Shown in pieces: positions 24,642 through 36,027 of a DNA stretch of 64,000 bases. The notes under the pieces were generated by a model. It did no database searches and was not told the DNA's origin. It saw only the letters and a program-made list of their open reading frames with translations. The stretch is from Zygnema cylindricum (lineage: Eukaryota > Streptophyta > Zygnematophyceae > Zygnematales > Zygnemataceae). The translations under genes and the position numbers were made by a program. The stretch spans positions 186,001 to 250,000 of the forward strand of contig JBBHKE010001766.1 in assembly GCA_037447655.1 (NCBI GenBank), read 5' to 3'. How positions within the stretch are numbered: position 1 is the stretch's first letter; every line of letters starts with the position of its first letter.

Positions 24642-27600
24642 GTTAGTCTAGTGAAACGGGTAACTTTTGCAAAGCTAATACTGTTTGGAGATTCAGAAAA
24701 ATCTGTTGAAGAAGGTCATAAAGCAAATTATAATCTTGATACAAATTTTCAGAAACAAATACAAGAAAACTAACTGGGACGATCTCACAGATGAATTTTG
24801 ATGCCTTTGCTTCTCTGGGCATGTTTTAAAAGGTTCGAGTTTCAACCCGGCTTGTAGGTGGCGGGAAATTTTTATACGGTAAATTCACTTCCCGCAATCG
24901 CCAATTAAATGATTATAGCTTTGTCGTTTATTCCGTTTTTTAATTTACCGGTCGTTTACTTGATTTTTACATATATGCCATGCATCGATACTAACGTTCT
25001 GTGCAGGTTAAGTTACCGTACCGCATAGGTGACCCGGTCCACGGTCCGTTGCAACGTTAGGTAAAATGACGCAAACATGGAAATAGTCCCTTAAAAAAAC
25101 CTTCCCTCTCCTCTCCCCTCTCTCCTCCCCCCTTCCCCTAGGCATTGGAAGTGCTCTCCGCCACCTGGGTTAAGCCGACAGCAGAACATCCCCTTTCCCT
25201 GACAGCTACATTCTTCCCCAACAGCAGCATTTTCCCTCCCCCCCCCCCCCCCCACCTCTTCCCAAGCGGCACATATTTGATTTTTTTCCCCTCTCGCCGC
25301 CCCCCTTTTTAACAACAGCGTTTCAATCCAACGTAAACAAACAAAACACATGATAAAAACAAACATTAGGGACTGGCACCCATGTAGCTTTTTACTTTTC
25401 GTTTATTTTTTCTTTCGAATGTTAGACAACAAAAGGGGCGAAAATATAAGAGCACAAAGAAACTTCCCACAAGTTCTTTTTCACGTGTCCCTCTTTTCCC
25501 TCCTCCCCTCTTTTTCCCACTTACCTATTCGCTTTCCCCACACCATCTTTTCTGGTCCCCATTGCATAAAGATTCCCTTCGTTTCCCCACCATTGTTTTT
25601 TATATGCTTCCCTTTGATTGGCCAACCATGTTAGGCAACAAAGTTGTGCCCCTTCTCCCTCCCCCACCTCCTCCGCCCAAATCTCGTTAGCACAACTTAC
25701 ACATTCACAATGCTCTTCTTCTTTAGAAAATTCTAAAGCCTCAAGCACATACGCCTATCATACAAAGAGTTGTCGCAATTCCATAGCCTTTAGTAGTCTT
25801 TCTTCGAGTGCATTTCCTTCACTACTTTCGTTGCACAACCATCCGGCCTTGCGCACGAGGGCGGAGGTTTTACTCATGATTCTTATGCCTTATGACTTAT
25901 AATTTGATACCCTCTCATCCTACAATACACATCAGCGTCATTGTCGCCATACTGGCTCAGATATAAGACTCTCTTCACCTCCTTCTATCTCATGTTTATT
26001 TTGATATGATGAACGTCACTCGTTCGTACACGCTTCTGATGTTTTCTATTTAGAATATTGTCCGGCGAGCTAGTGAGAGCGTTAGCAGGGCTAGTTTAGC
26101 TATTCATTTATCTAGGCGTTTTTTTCAAGGTGATTGGAAGGCCCTCCATATTGAGCAGCTTGACTGTGTTTATAATGCTTCCTTTGCCCCCCGTCATTGA
26201 CCTCCGTGTTCGGATACCGCTTCCTCATTTCACTGTGTTGTTCATTTGGGTTGTCTTGTTGAGCGTTGTCAGGACCCTCCAACCGTTCACCTTTCTCTTC
26301 TTCCTTTTGCGACAAAAAAGGTTCGTTGGGCGTCGGGTATCTCCCACCATTTTGCACCCTTTGATCCATAACTTTGAGAAATTGTTTTGTTCGACACTTA
26401 TTTATTCAACCATTATTACAATTTTCCAACAGGGGGTATTTGTGACACGGTTTATGGGTTCTTTTGCGTTGTCTTGCCCCTTACAGTGGATTCTTCGCGA
26501 TTTGATATGTTTCGTTGTCACCAAGCCAAATTTGGGATCCGCCCTATCCCCGTCGTCTATATATAACTGTTAACTAGCTCGCGCTATATTTTTCCCACTC
26601 CAATCTTCATAAAATGTTTACTATCGCTCGTTATTTTGGAGTGGCCGCTCGAAAATGTTTCGCTGTCACCAGGCCAAATTTGGGATCCGCCCTATCCCCA
26701 TCGGCTACATGTAATTGTTAAGTGGCTCGTGCTATGTTTTTCCCACTCCAATCTTTATAAAATATTTACTTTCGCTCGTTATTTTGAAGTGGCCACTCGA
26801 GCAGGTTGTGAGGTCGTGATTCATATTGATTGGGCTTTTTTGGCTTCCAATTTGGTTAGCCATTTACGTTGATATTTGACATGCTTTAAACATGTAGGAT
26901 CGAAATGTTTTTTTTTTGCAATTTATGGTTGCCTTTTGAAAATGGCCCAAATATTCCTTTTGTATAAGCCTTTTATTAATTGATCAACATCCTCCGTCTT
27001 CGATTTGATATTGTTTTTGTTCCTCGTTCCTATATGACCAACGCTCATCACGACCATCCTTTCGGGAGACCTTAGTTCACCTTTTTTTTCCATCATGCTC
27101 GTTGGAATTTCGTTTACGCTTTCCTTTCTTGCCACTTTCCTTCGTTGAGGACACACATATCATTACCCTCATTACAACTAAAACTAGTCTTCCGAATACC
27201 GCCTAACATAACTCTAACTTTTGTTCCAACGTCAAAAGTGAATGCTTAGTCACCTTCAAAAAGCCCTTCTTGCTTGACTTTCCCTCCTGCTTTCAAACCC
27301 TAGTCCATGTGCATATCTTTAAAAGCTAGTTTCTATATTCTCCTCTTTAGATGGATTTGTCACATGTGGATGACCTCTCCAATCATCTTAATCCTAATGT
27401 AACTTCTACTTTTTTTAAATGTCTTTCACTTATAAAAAATCCTACATCATCCGCCTTTCCTCTTCGATCCCTAATGCCTCATGAACATCCTCTACACTTC
27501 AGTTAGGTGCGGAGCATATGATCGCGAGCCTCAATCTGTGGCTTGGCATTTGACCCACATGGATAGTTTACTACCTACCTTAGGATTCCGTGTTGTGTTA

Positions 27601-28990
27601 CCTCCACGTGTGTTTCTTGTTTTTTGGTTGAGTATACTCCTATTTTCTCTCGACGAACCTTCTTGTTTTGAATCGTGTCTTTCTTTTATAACAATAGTGC
27701 TGAGACAACTTTATTTGTTTTTGCTCTTGTTTGGAAGAATACATCAATTTTTACTACCTTTACCAAGGAGAAAGTTACGTTTGTCCAATAATCTATCGTT
27801 GACAATGTTGTCGGCAACACCATATTCGAGTTTTTTTAGACACTTCTTTTTTATCTTTCAAATGCCTATGTTCTCATATGCGGAGTTTGTGGTTGTGGAG
27901 CTTGGTTGTCGACCACGCAATACCTTTTAGACTATGTTTCACTTGTGTTCAGTTCACTACAATACATAGGTTTTAGGTTTGAGTTTGACCTCCCTCGTCC
28001 ACCTTGAGTCGATTCTCTCGTTTGCTTGTACGAATGTGTCTTTTAGCCCGAGATCGTCCATTTGTTTAGTTGTTTCCACGGGGGGTGTTGTTTTAGGTCG
28101 ATGACACTGTTCGCGACACAATTTTAACCATTGTGTCTAAAAGCGAGTACTTTATTAGGGGGGGTCACATATAATTCCTTTGTAAAAGATTGAGCTAGTT
28201 TTGCTTGATGGTGTCCATCGTCTCTTTGTTGACATTGTTTTTGCAAACCGTGCCTTGGTTACTATCATCAATTAAGTGGTTTCACATGTTGAAGTTGTTG
28301 CGCCTGAGGCTGGTTACGAGTAGGAGCGTGACTATACACACTTTGATATGACTTCATTTTGATGGCGACGAAGTTGTTTCGCTGTTTGGGAGTTGCTTTG
28401 GAGGAGTTCCACTGTACTTGTGGTCGACGTTCTTTTGAATGGAGGGGCCTTAGAAGCCCTCCCTTTTCTGTCCTTTCTTCTTCTCATCGTCGGCATTTAT
28501 CCGTGCCTTTGCAACGATCATAAGTTTCTATTCTCCTTCAATTTATAAATACCATTATTGGTTGTTGACGCATTCCGAATTTCCCTGGCGTACTTCGCCG
28601 AGTCTCGAGGATTTAAGGGTTTCTTTTAGTAGTTGTTTAACTATTCTGAGATAGCAGTTATTGTTTTTGGTTCGCTATTTTGTTGTGTTCTTGTGCTTTA
28701 TCTTCCTTATAATGTCTTTTGTTTCATTCTCTTTTGCACTGTTTTTCCTTGTCGTTTGGTTCCAGCCGTGTTCCATTTTACAGTTTCGTTTTTTCAATTT
28801 GTTGTCCCAGGTTTTGATATGGTTGACCATCGTACCGTTAGTAATGTCGTGTTAAGTCGCAAATGACGCAAAACGAACGTTTTGCGTCAAAATCTAACCG
28901 GCAACTCCCTTTCGGTTTATGTTGCCTAACTTAGCCGACCAGCCGGTAAAAGTTTGCCCGTCATTGCCCGTTTGGCTGCCAGCTGTACGA
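24642..28990. other. Gene-free, pyrimidine-biased spacer between ZIP4 and the methyltransferase gene
   Basis: The two flanking genes are divergent, so their promoters should lie at the ends. The interior, about 25.1-28.8 kb, is strikingly rich in T and C on the plus strand and contains a poly-C run (about 25237-25252). ORFs are short fragments in changing frames. No domain was recognised. It may be a decayed transposon with asymmetric base change, but this is a guess. Confidence 0.45.
26517..26812. repeat. 148-bp tandem duplication
   Basis: The block starting GTCACCAAGCCAAATTTGGG is repeated 148 bp downstream (from 26665) with roughly 90% identity, including the shared GGGATCCGCCCTATCCCC, TTTTTCCCACTCCAATCTT and CGCTCGTTATTTT blocks. 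It lies within the pyrimidine-biased spacer. Confidence 0.8.
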
Positions 28991-29219
28991 ATCTGGTCGG
29001 TTGACAGCTGTATGTAACTTAACATTTGTTCGACAAAGGATGTTGGTTGTGATCGCAGGAAATATTACCGTCTGTAAGGGTGTCATTTTAGCCACTCTCA
29101 AGTTCACATTTCAAAAGCTTTGGAGCTGGATTGCAATTTGCTACAGTAGTGTAGTGTGCCTTCATGCTGCCTGGGCCGTGTCTGCCCGCAGTGATCCTGC
29201 TTCTGAATTCCTTCCTCCC

Positions 29220-32200
29220 ATGGAGCGCCCTCCAGTACGGGCAAAGCGCCACCAGCTATTGACACTGACGTCTGTAAAAAGTTTATTTTTAGCTGTCTGT
29301 GCCGCTCTTGCAGCTTTTTTTTTCTTTGCTCAGCTAGTCGCCTTGGGTAACAATTTGTGGCTCGGCAAAGAAAAAGTGCAATTTTTCCGCGGTGTATCTA
29401 AACATAATTCATATGCTGGAGCTCATCCATTTGCCGGAGTTGAAAGAGTTTTGAACAAGGTGAATGGCCTTTGGACACGTGTGGTGCACGCTCTTACCGA
29501 ATGTACAGAATCGGGCTGTTGCATGGGCTGAAACAGCTGGCTTTCTGTATTTCCTTGAGGAAATCTGTGATCCTCGAGGAAATCTGTGATCTGCTGTGAT
29601 GTGCGAGACTATTTCGCACAATCATGAAGCCTACATTTAAGTCAGAAGTTTAAATATATTTTTCCCAGACAGATTGCAAGTTTGATACCAACACAGCTAT
29701 TTTTTTTTTAAACTTGCTGCTGTTCCTCTTTGTCCGTTGACAGGATTGCATGAGCTAGTTGACACCGTTTAATGTCCGCTTCATTTTTGTCAAGAAATCT
29801 AAATTCGAAGTGAAGAAGGAGAATGCATACAGTCATATTGTCTTTCTTCCAGTCATACTATCGCATTTGTGCGAATCTATCGTCTTTCAAACACGTTGCT
29901 GGATTTGGTAGCGTGTAAAAGGGTAACCGTTAAGATCACAAGGCAAAAGTGAATTTGCGGAGGGAATGTGAAGGTTGAATGCTCCCCATATGCAATGTTA
30001 TTTTCAGCCTTAACACGGCAGGTCGTCCATTTGATATGGCAATATGACCTGGTCTGGTTTGCCATGCAGATAAACAGAACCGCTGTCTGCTTGGTGGGAG
30101 GATTACGTGAATTCGAGTTAACAGGCCCCACTATACGAAAACATCTTCTGCCAGCGTTTGAAAACGCTGATGTTTTTGTTATTACCCCCCTTGATGATAA
30201 GACACATAAGTTGACGTTGTTGTTTGGTTCAGCCAATTTTGCCAAGATATCTGTGTTGCCAGACCGACCACTTCAAGAGCGAGGCGCAAGCCAGGTGAAC
30301 CATGTCTTAAGTGCAGTGATTCAGTCATATGTGGGCAAAGGAGTTCTGGGCAGTGCTTGCAAACAGCTTGTATGCTTGAAAGTTGAAAGGAACTTGCCAG
30401 ACCTTGTTTTTCCTTGTTTTCACGAATGAAACCTTTCTGCTTTCACTGCTACATATTGTTCCTTAGTGGACTTTCTAGTATGGTATAACATTACTTTAGT
30501 AGAATATGTCATTTTGTCGATAACTTGCGTACTTATTAAAAGTCATAAGCATTTTAAAACATAGTAAGATAAAGCATAACTCTTGCATGCCCATTGACCT
30601 TCTTTACAGTCGTAACAACTTATGATCAGCAGTTTGCCTTTTTAGCTTTTCAGCTTGTGTAGATGTTTGTAAGCCAACGACGGTTGGGCTTTTTGGTTCA
30701 CATCTGTGTTCTGATTATTCTAAACAGTTGGTTCCCTCATGAAATTCAGACCTATCCAAACAATGTAACCCCAAAAGGATATTCAATCGAGTTCAAGTGA
30801 AGCATCAAAATAAAGGACCTGAATTTGTCCCTTACTCGATGATCTATGGCTGCTTCTTGAGCATTGAGGAATGCAGCATGTTTGGCGCAGGCATGCAATG
30901 CCCAGCTATATTTCCGGCTGAGACTGGCAGAGGGATTGTAGTTTGAAACTAGTTTAATGCACTGAACATATTTGATTCCCAGAGATACAAGATTTGTAAG
31001 CATGTTTAGCTCGACCAAGCGCCATACTGCTTCATTTAGCAGCTTGGATCGAAATAAAAGATATCTAAATGCGTCTGAGCTAGCTAGTTTGGTTATTTAC
31101 GGAGCATTTCTCGTGCTTGCTATTTGTGGGGAGAGAATCCCAGAGGGTTTGGTTTCTTATCATTTAGAAGTCCACAGGCAGGCTGATGCAGTTTTCTTGC
31201 TGTGTGTTCTACAGGCACTGCTTCAATATTTTAATCTTGTAGAAAACTGCTTGCGACTCATTCAGAGCTATGAACAGGAGCAAGAGTTTGAATACAGCTA
31301 TATTCTTCGCACCCAGTTGGACGGTTTTTGGACTGGCCCTCCACCACCACTGCCTGCAAACCTTTCGACATATGTAGTGCCTTTGGGATCGTCCTTCAGT
31401 GGCATTAATGACCGCCTGGGTGTTGGTGGACGTAAAGTAAGCCAATTCGCACTATCTCGGATGTCTATGCTACCAGAGCTCCGTGTGCTTGCACGCTCAG
31501 GCCTTAACCCGGAGACTGCCTTCGATGCCCAGCTTCGATCAAAACCGGTTTCGGTGATTCGCACCAAGTTCCCTTTCTGCATCATTAGTAGACGAAGGTA
31601 CAAATGGCCACCTGATATTTGGGGCGTCCCTATTCTTGCTATTTCCAATAAAGTTCCAATGAATGGTGGCAAGTGTAGGCCATGCCGGCCGGCTGCTACT
31701 GGAGGAAGTGCAGAAGAGATTCTACGTCAGTTGGAAAGGAGGTGGGGCTGGCCAGGGGCAAGCTCAGGACTGGATCTCTGCAATAGTTCACAGACTTGGG
31801 ACGAAGACTCAGAGGCAATTTTCAATGACACTGTTGGATTGGAATTGGCCAGACAGAGTAAAGAAGTTATGGTTCGGCGGATGGAGGGTTGTATGAGTAG
31901 CTACAAGCAAGTTGAGGCGAGCACAAGTTATGAAGGTCCCTCAGCAAGAATTGTTTGTCAACTGGCGCAGTGGGGTCCTTTTAAGACTTTGGGGGGTGGA
32001 GCGAGGGGTCAGGATTGGCCGCTGTACTTGCAACCGTTGAGCAAGGACAGTGTGGTGTACTCGTTTGGGCTTCAGTCTGACTTGTCATGGGAGAGAGCGA
32101 TTGTGAAGTCAGTGGGCTCAAGAATTCATGTCTTTGATGGTACTCCAATGGGTGGGTCATGGATTAAGACCAACAGGACTTCAATAGAGCATGGAATTGT

Positions 32201-32651
32201 CGCACATGAGTGGAATTTAGGCGCGGAGGATGGGTCGATGGTTTTTCGTCCTTTAACCTTGGGTGATGGCACTTTGAAGACATACACCACCTTGGAGGCA
32301 CCTTTTGAGGGATACACGGTTATCAGCAAGGAACTTAGTCTCCCAACCAAGCGTCTTACTACAATCATGGTAGAATTGGGACATACTCTAGTGGATCTCG
32401 TGAAAGTGGACGTGGATGGCACCGAATTTAGCGTAGTGTTTGATGATTGGAGCAAGATGGGAGAGAAGTTACCTGTTTGTCAGTTGTTAGTGAGGTTTAG
32501 TACCAACCTTATGGGGTCGCCTACAGGGGAAGCTGTCCAGTTTAAAGCATTGGAAGCACTGAAGCATATGGGATTTGTGGTCATTTACTGCTCTGGATCT
32601 TTCGATAGTGAAAAATGCCTTCTTCTACGAGATGACCTCTGCAATAAATAG
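29220..32651 (+). CDS. Membrane-anchored DUF7796-like / FkbM (METTL24-like) methyltransferase-domain protein
   Basis: Three phase-0 exons, 29220-29459, 30070-30294 and 31215-32651, encode 633 aa. The N-terminus (MERPPVRAKRHQ...) is basic, followed by one hydrophobic span at about residues 20-43, a type II signal-anchor layout pointing to the Golgi/ER lumen. Residues ~83-300 begin RTAVCLVGGLREFELTGPTI and contain YSYILRTQLDGFW, typical of a plant domain resembling glycosyltransferase-like DUF7796 (named from memory). From about residue 430, VVYSFGLQSDLSWERAIVK and IHVFDGTP look like the SAM-binding start of FkbM/METTL24-type methyltransferases, with VDLVKVDVDGTEFSVV further on. Substrate unknown; a glycan or glycosylated acceptor is an inference from topology. 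An upstream in-frame Met at 29001 is possible but would precede the anchor with an unlikely extension. Confidence 0.78.
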
Positions 32652-35600
32652 ACACCCGGGTCAATAATCTATATGAACATTAAAGCTGTACATTTCCTCT
32701 GACATTTTTTTGGAAGTGTTTTTGGAAGTGTTTTTGGGACCTTCTGTAGGTTTTTTTGGGTGAACTTTCAGCATAGCCATCCTTTTACAAAAAAGACCAG
32801 ATGCAAAATCGTCAGTTGCGACTCTAGAAGATAGTTGCTATTCCTCGGATGTTATCTGGGTTGGAGCTTCCATGTCAATCGCGTTTGCGGGCAACATCTC
32901 ACTAGTCATTTTATCATAAAGTAGGTCGGTGACAACTCTTTTTTGAAGTTAATTTTCCCAACTATTTGAACACGTAAGTGATCAGAGGTTGGGCTTCACA
33001 AATAAGGAACAGTCACCAGCTATTTCACTTCCATGAGTTCTACTTGCTATAAATATAACAACTTCGTCTATCTCGCGTTGTTTGTGGATGTAACTTTCTT
33101 GTGATGAGCTTTTTGATTGGGTGGCAATGATACATTGCCATCGTCATTAATGTTAATTTCGTTGATATGGTTGCAGTTTAAAATAGTGTTAATGCCACTT
33201 TTAAGGGAGTGGTGTACAATTCACCACTTCTTCTACACAACATTAGTGTGATACATTCTAATTTTGCATTGACATTTATGGTCCCTTTGGTAGTGACAAC
33301 GTTAATGGTCTTTTTTGTTTGCTTCCCTCCACATGTAGTTTTTCAGTTTTAGCATCGCTGTCCCTTTTTCTTCCCATGGACTCAGATGGTTTACCATCGA
33401 ATAAAGTCGGCATTTAATTTAGCGATGGGCAATGTAGTTTGATGTCTTTCAAAATTTATCACGGGCGTTGGTGTTACTGCAACATTCATTATCAATGACG
33501 ATTTTTTGCAACTTACAACTCCTGTGCTACCCTGTTATTGCCCTAAAACAAACAGGGAGGAGATTTGTGCGAAATTTTGTAGAACATGTGCACCAAAGAG
33601 ATACCAAGGCAGGAGCTTGGACCACCATTCCTGGTGGCAGTGAGGTGTTGGGAATGCACTGCTCTGGGGTTCAACTAAACAGTGAGGTGATTGTGTTGAG
33701 AGGGGCAAGGACAACAGTAGTTTTAGTGTGGATAGTTCGGGCGATCAGTTTTTTGAAAAGCCCGATGGTAGACCATCTGAGTTCATGGATGGAATGCACA
33801 GAAGAATGTAGGTGGAAAAGTCAGAAGAGGTTAAACTACAAAATACCGAGAATACTGCAGAAACAAATGAAAAATATTGACAAGCCAAAGAGGTGAATAA
33901 AAGCAGTACAAAATCAAAACGTCGATGTGGATTAAAACTACCAGCCCAGCCCCTGTGAATATCAAATAATAATAACTTTTATTAAGACAGCACAATGGTA
34001 GATCATTTGAGTACATGGAAACAAGGAAAGGAAAAGCTAAAACAAAATTGATAAAATGTACACAAGCAAACAAACTAGAAGGGAAAAACACTGCAAAAGA
34101 AACTAGCACAGAAATAAAAAATACACAAAGGACGTGGAAATGAAAATAAGCACAAAACCACGCCACACCACGGCATGTCATACCTTCGTGCTTTTCGCTG
34201 CTTTTTGTCACGTGTTCTTCGAAGCATGAACAGAAGCAGCAAACAGGAGAGCATAAAAAGAGCCGTTTGTGCAAAGCACTTGTGGACCAAAGAGGGACGA
34301 GGAGTCGGCAGCGATAACACATCTGAGTTGTAGTGCTAGGAAGGGCATTGGAGGATGGCTTGGCAGGAGGGCAAGAGGGACGCTATGGGGCGAAACACTA
34401 GGAGTAGAGGCTTTCTGTGATTCACGGGTCTCCCATCAGAAACCAATAAGCTCCCATACGTTGCGAACCGAAACATTTCAGTAGCACCGTGAAAGAACTC
34501 AACTGAGTCTCTTTTAGTGGCTGCAAATGAACAAGTTGTAGAGAAAGAGAGGCCGATGAACAAATTACAACTGTTTGAAACTGTAAAATTTCACAAGAAT
34601 CAGAAGCACCGAGGTTGCCAAGTGTACTTTAGACTATTTTCTCCGAATGAACACCACGAGTTCGGATTATACGACAAAAACATCCACATACAACAATCCC
34701 GGTAGCTCCTCGTTGATTCAAACACATTTCACCGAATGGCTTGCTAGTTGCTCACTGGATAACTAAAACAGATCTTCCTTTCTTTCTAATGCACAAGTAA
34801 AGCATCTTGCAACATCGAGATATGAAAGTTTTATGGATTTCAAAATTTTGACCAACTGTAGCTGCCGACTTGAATTAGGAACTAACGGGCTTTTAAAGCT
34901 CCAATTTTTAACCTTATTGGAAAGATTTGTGTGACTGGAGGACGGCAACGACTACATCAGGACAACTAGCCATGCTTAAACCCTATTTCAGCCATTTTTG
35001 ACTAGCAAAAGAGCTCGAGAATTTTCTAAGAGCAGACTCCTTACAAAGTTAATTACACTGTAAATTGTTAACACTTTTCCACAGCTTGTTGACGATCATA
35101 GAATGCGAGATGGACTATCCTGCAACATTGTTGCCATTCGCTACCCTCAATACTTAGTGCAGAACTATCAGCCAATGTAACTCAACATCTATTTGAGACA
35201 TCTTGGTACCTACCCATATGACCATATACACAAAAAAAGAACTATATTTGGTTAGTAAATGACACCCATACACTTTAAGATGAAGAAAGAAATATGTTGT
35301 AACAACAACAAAAAAGACGCCTACTCTTGACATGCGTACTACAGACAGATTCTCCAGAGGTCGGTAGATGTACAAAGTGAAAATTGACGTGCGAAACCAG
35401 CAGTTTTACATGAAAAATAAAAAGTCAGAAAACGTTCATATGAAATGAGAAAAATAGAGAAGATTTCCTTGTGAAAGAAACAATAGGCCGCCCACATACT
35501 TCAACCCAACATCTTAACTCAGATTGACAGATAGAGAACAAGTACAGCGATTTATATCTCTTAATCCACCCAGGTTTAAAGAGAGACGCATGTTCTTTGA

Positions 35601-36027
35601 AAGGAGAACCATACTCTCTTTTTCGGGCAAAGGTGCGCAGCCCCTTTGGCGCAAGAAGAAGCGAGGAAATTAATGACTGACGCAAAACATTGCCGACCAT
35701 TCAAAAAACCCACAAATTGTCCCACAACCGTCTACCCTCGATAACATTGGCAAACAGGACATCTCCAACTTATAAATGCTCAAAACACTAAAAATGTCAC
35801 AAAAAATAAAGTCTAATTGAAACACAGTTGTAAGCTGACCTTTCCTTCGACAAATTACCGACAACAAAAAAAAGGACATCGCACTGCCAAATACCACATC
35901 TCACATACTATCCGAAACACGCACCCTTCAAACACACATGGCAAATGAAATGTTATTGAAGCACAGCACAACAAATCCTACATTTCAAAAGGTCGGCGAT
36001 TTTGGTTAACATAAGCTACTCCTGCCA
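32652..36027. other. Gene-free spacer between two convergent genes
   Basis: The stretch lies downstream of both the methyltransferase-like gene and SRRM1. No coding exon was recognised; ORFs are short and unsupported. A partial TACACCG-family end (AGCGATGGGCAATGTAG, about 33421-33437) suggests a decayed MITE. The 3' UTRs of both genes should lie at its ends. Confidence 0.45.

Noticed and set aside
25091-25366. Gly/Arg-rich 91-codon minus-strand ORF
   Set aside because: It is produced by the poly-C and CT-rich tract read on the opposite strand.
33468-33896. 142-codon ORF in the spacer after the methyltransferase gene
   Set aside because: No domain, no splice context and no similarity to anything recognised; likely chance.
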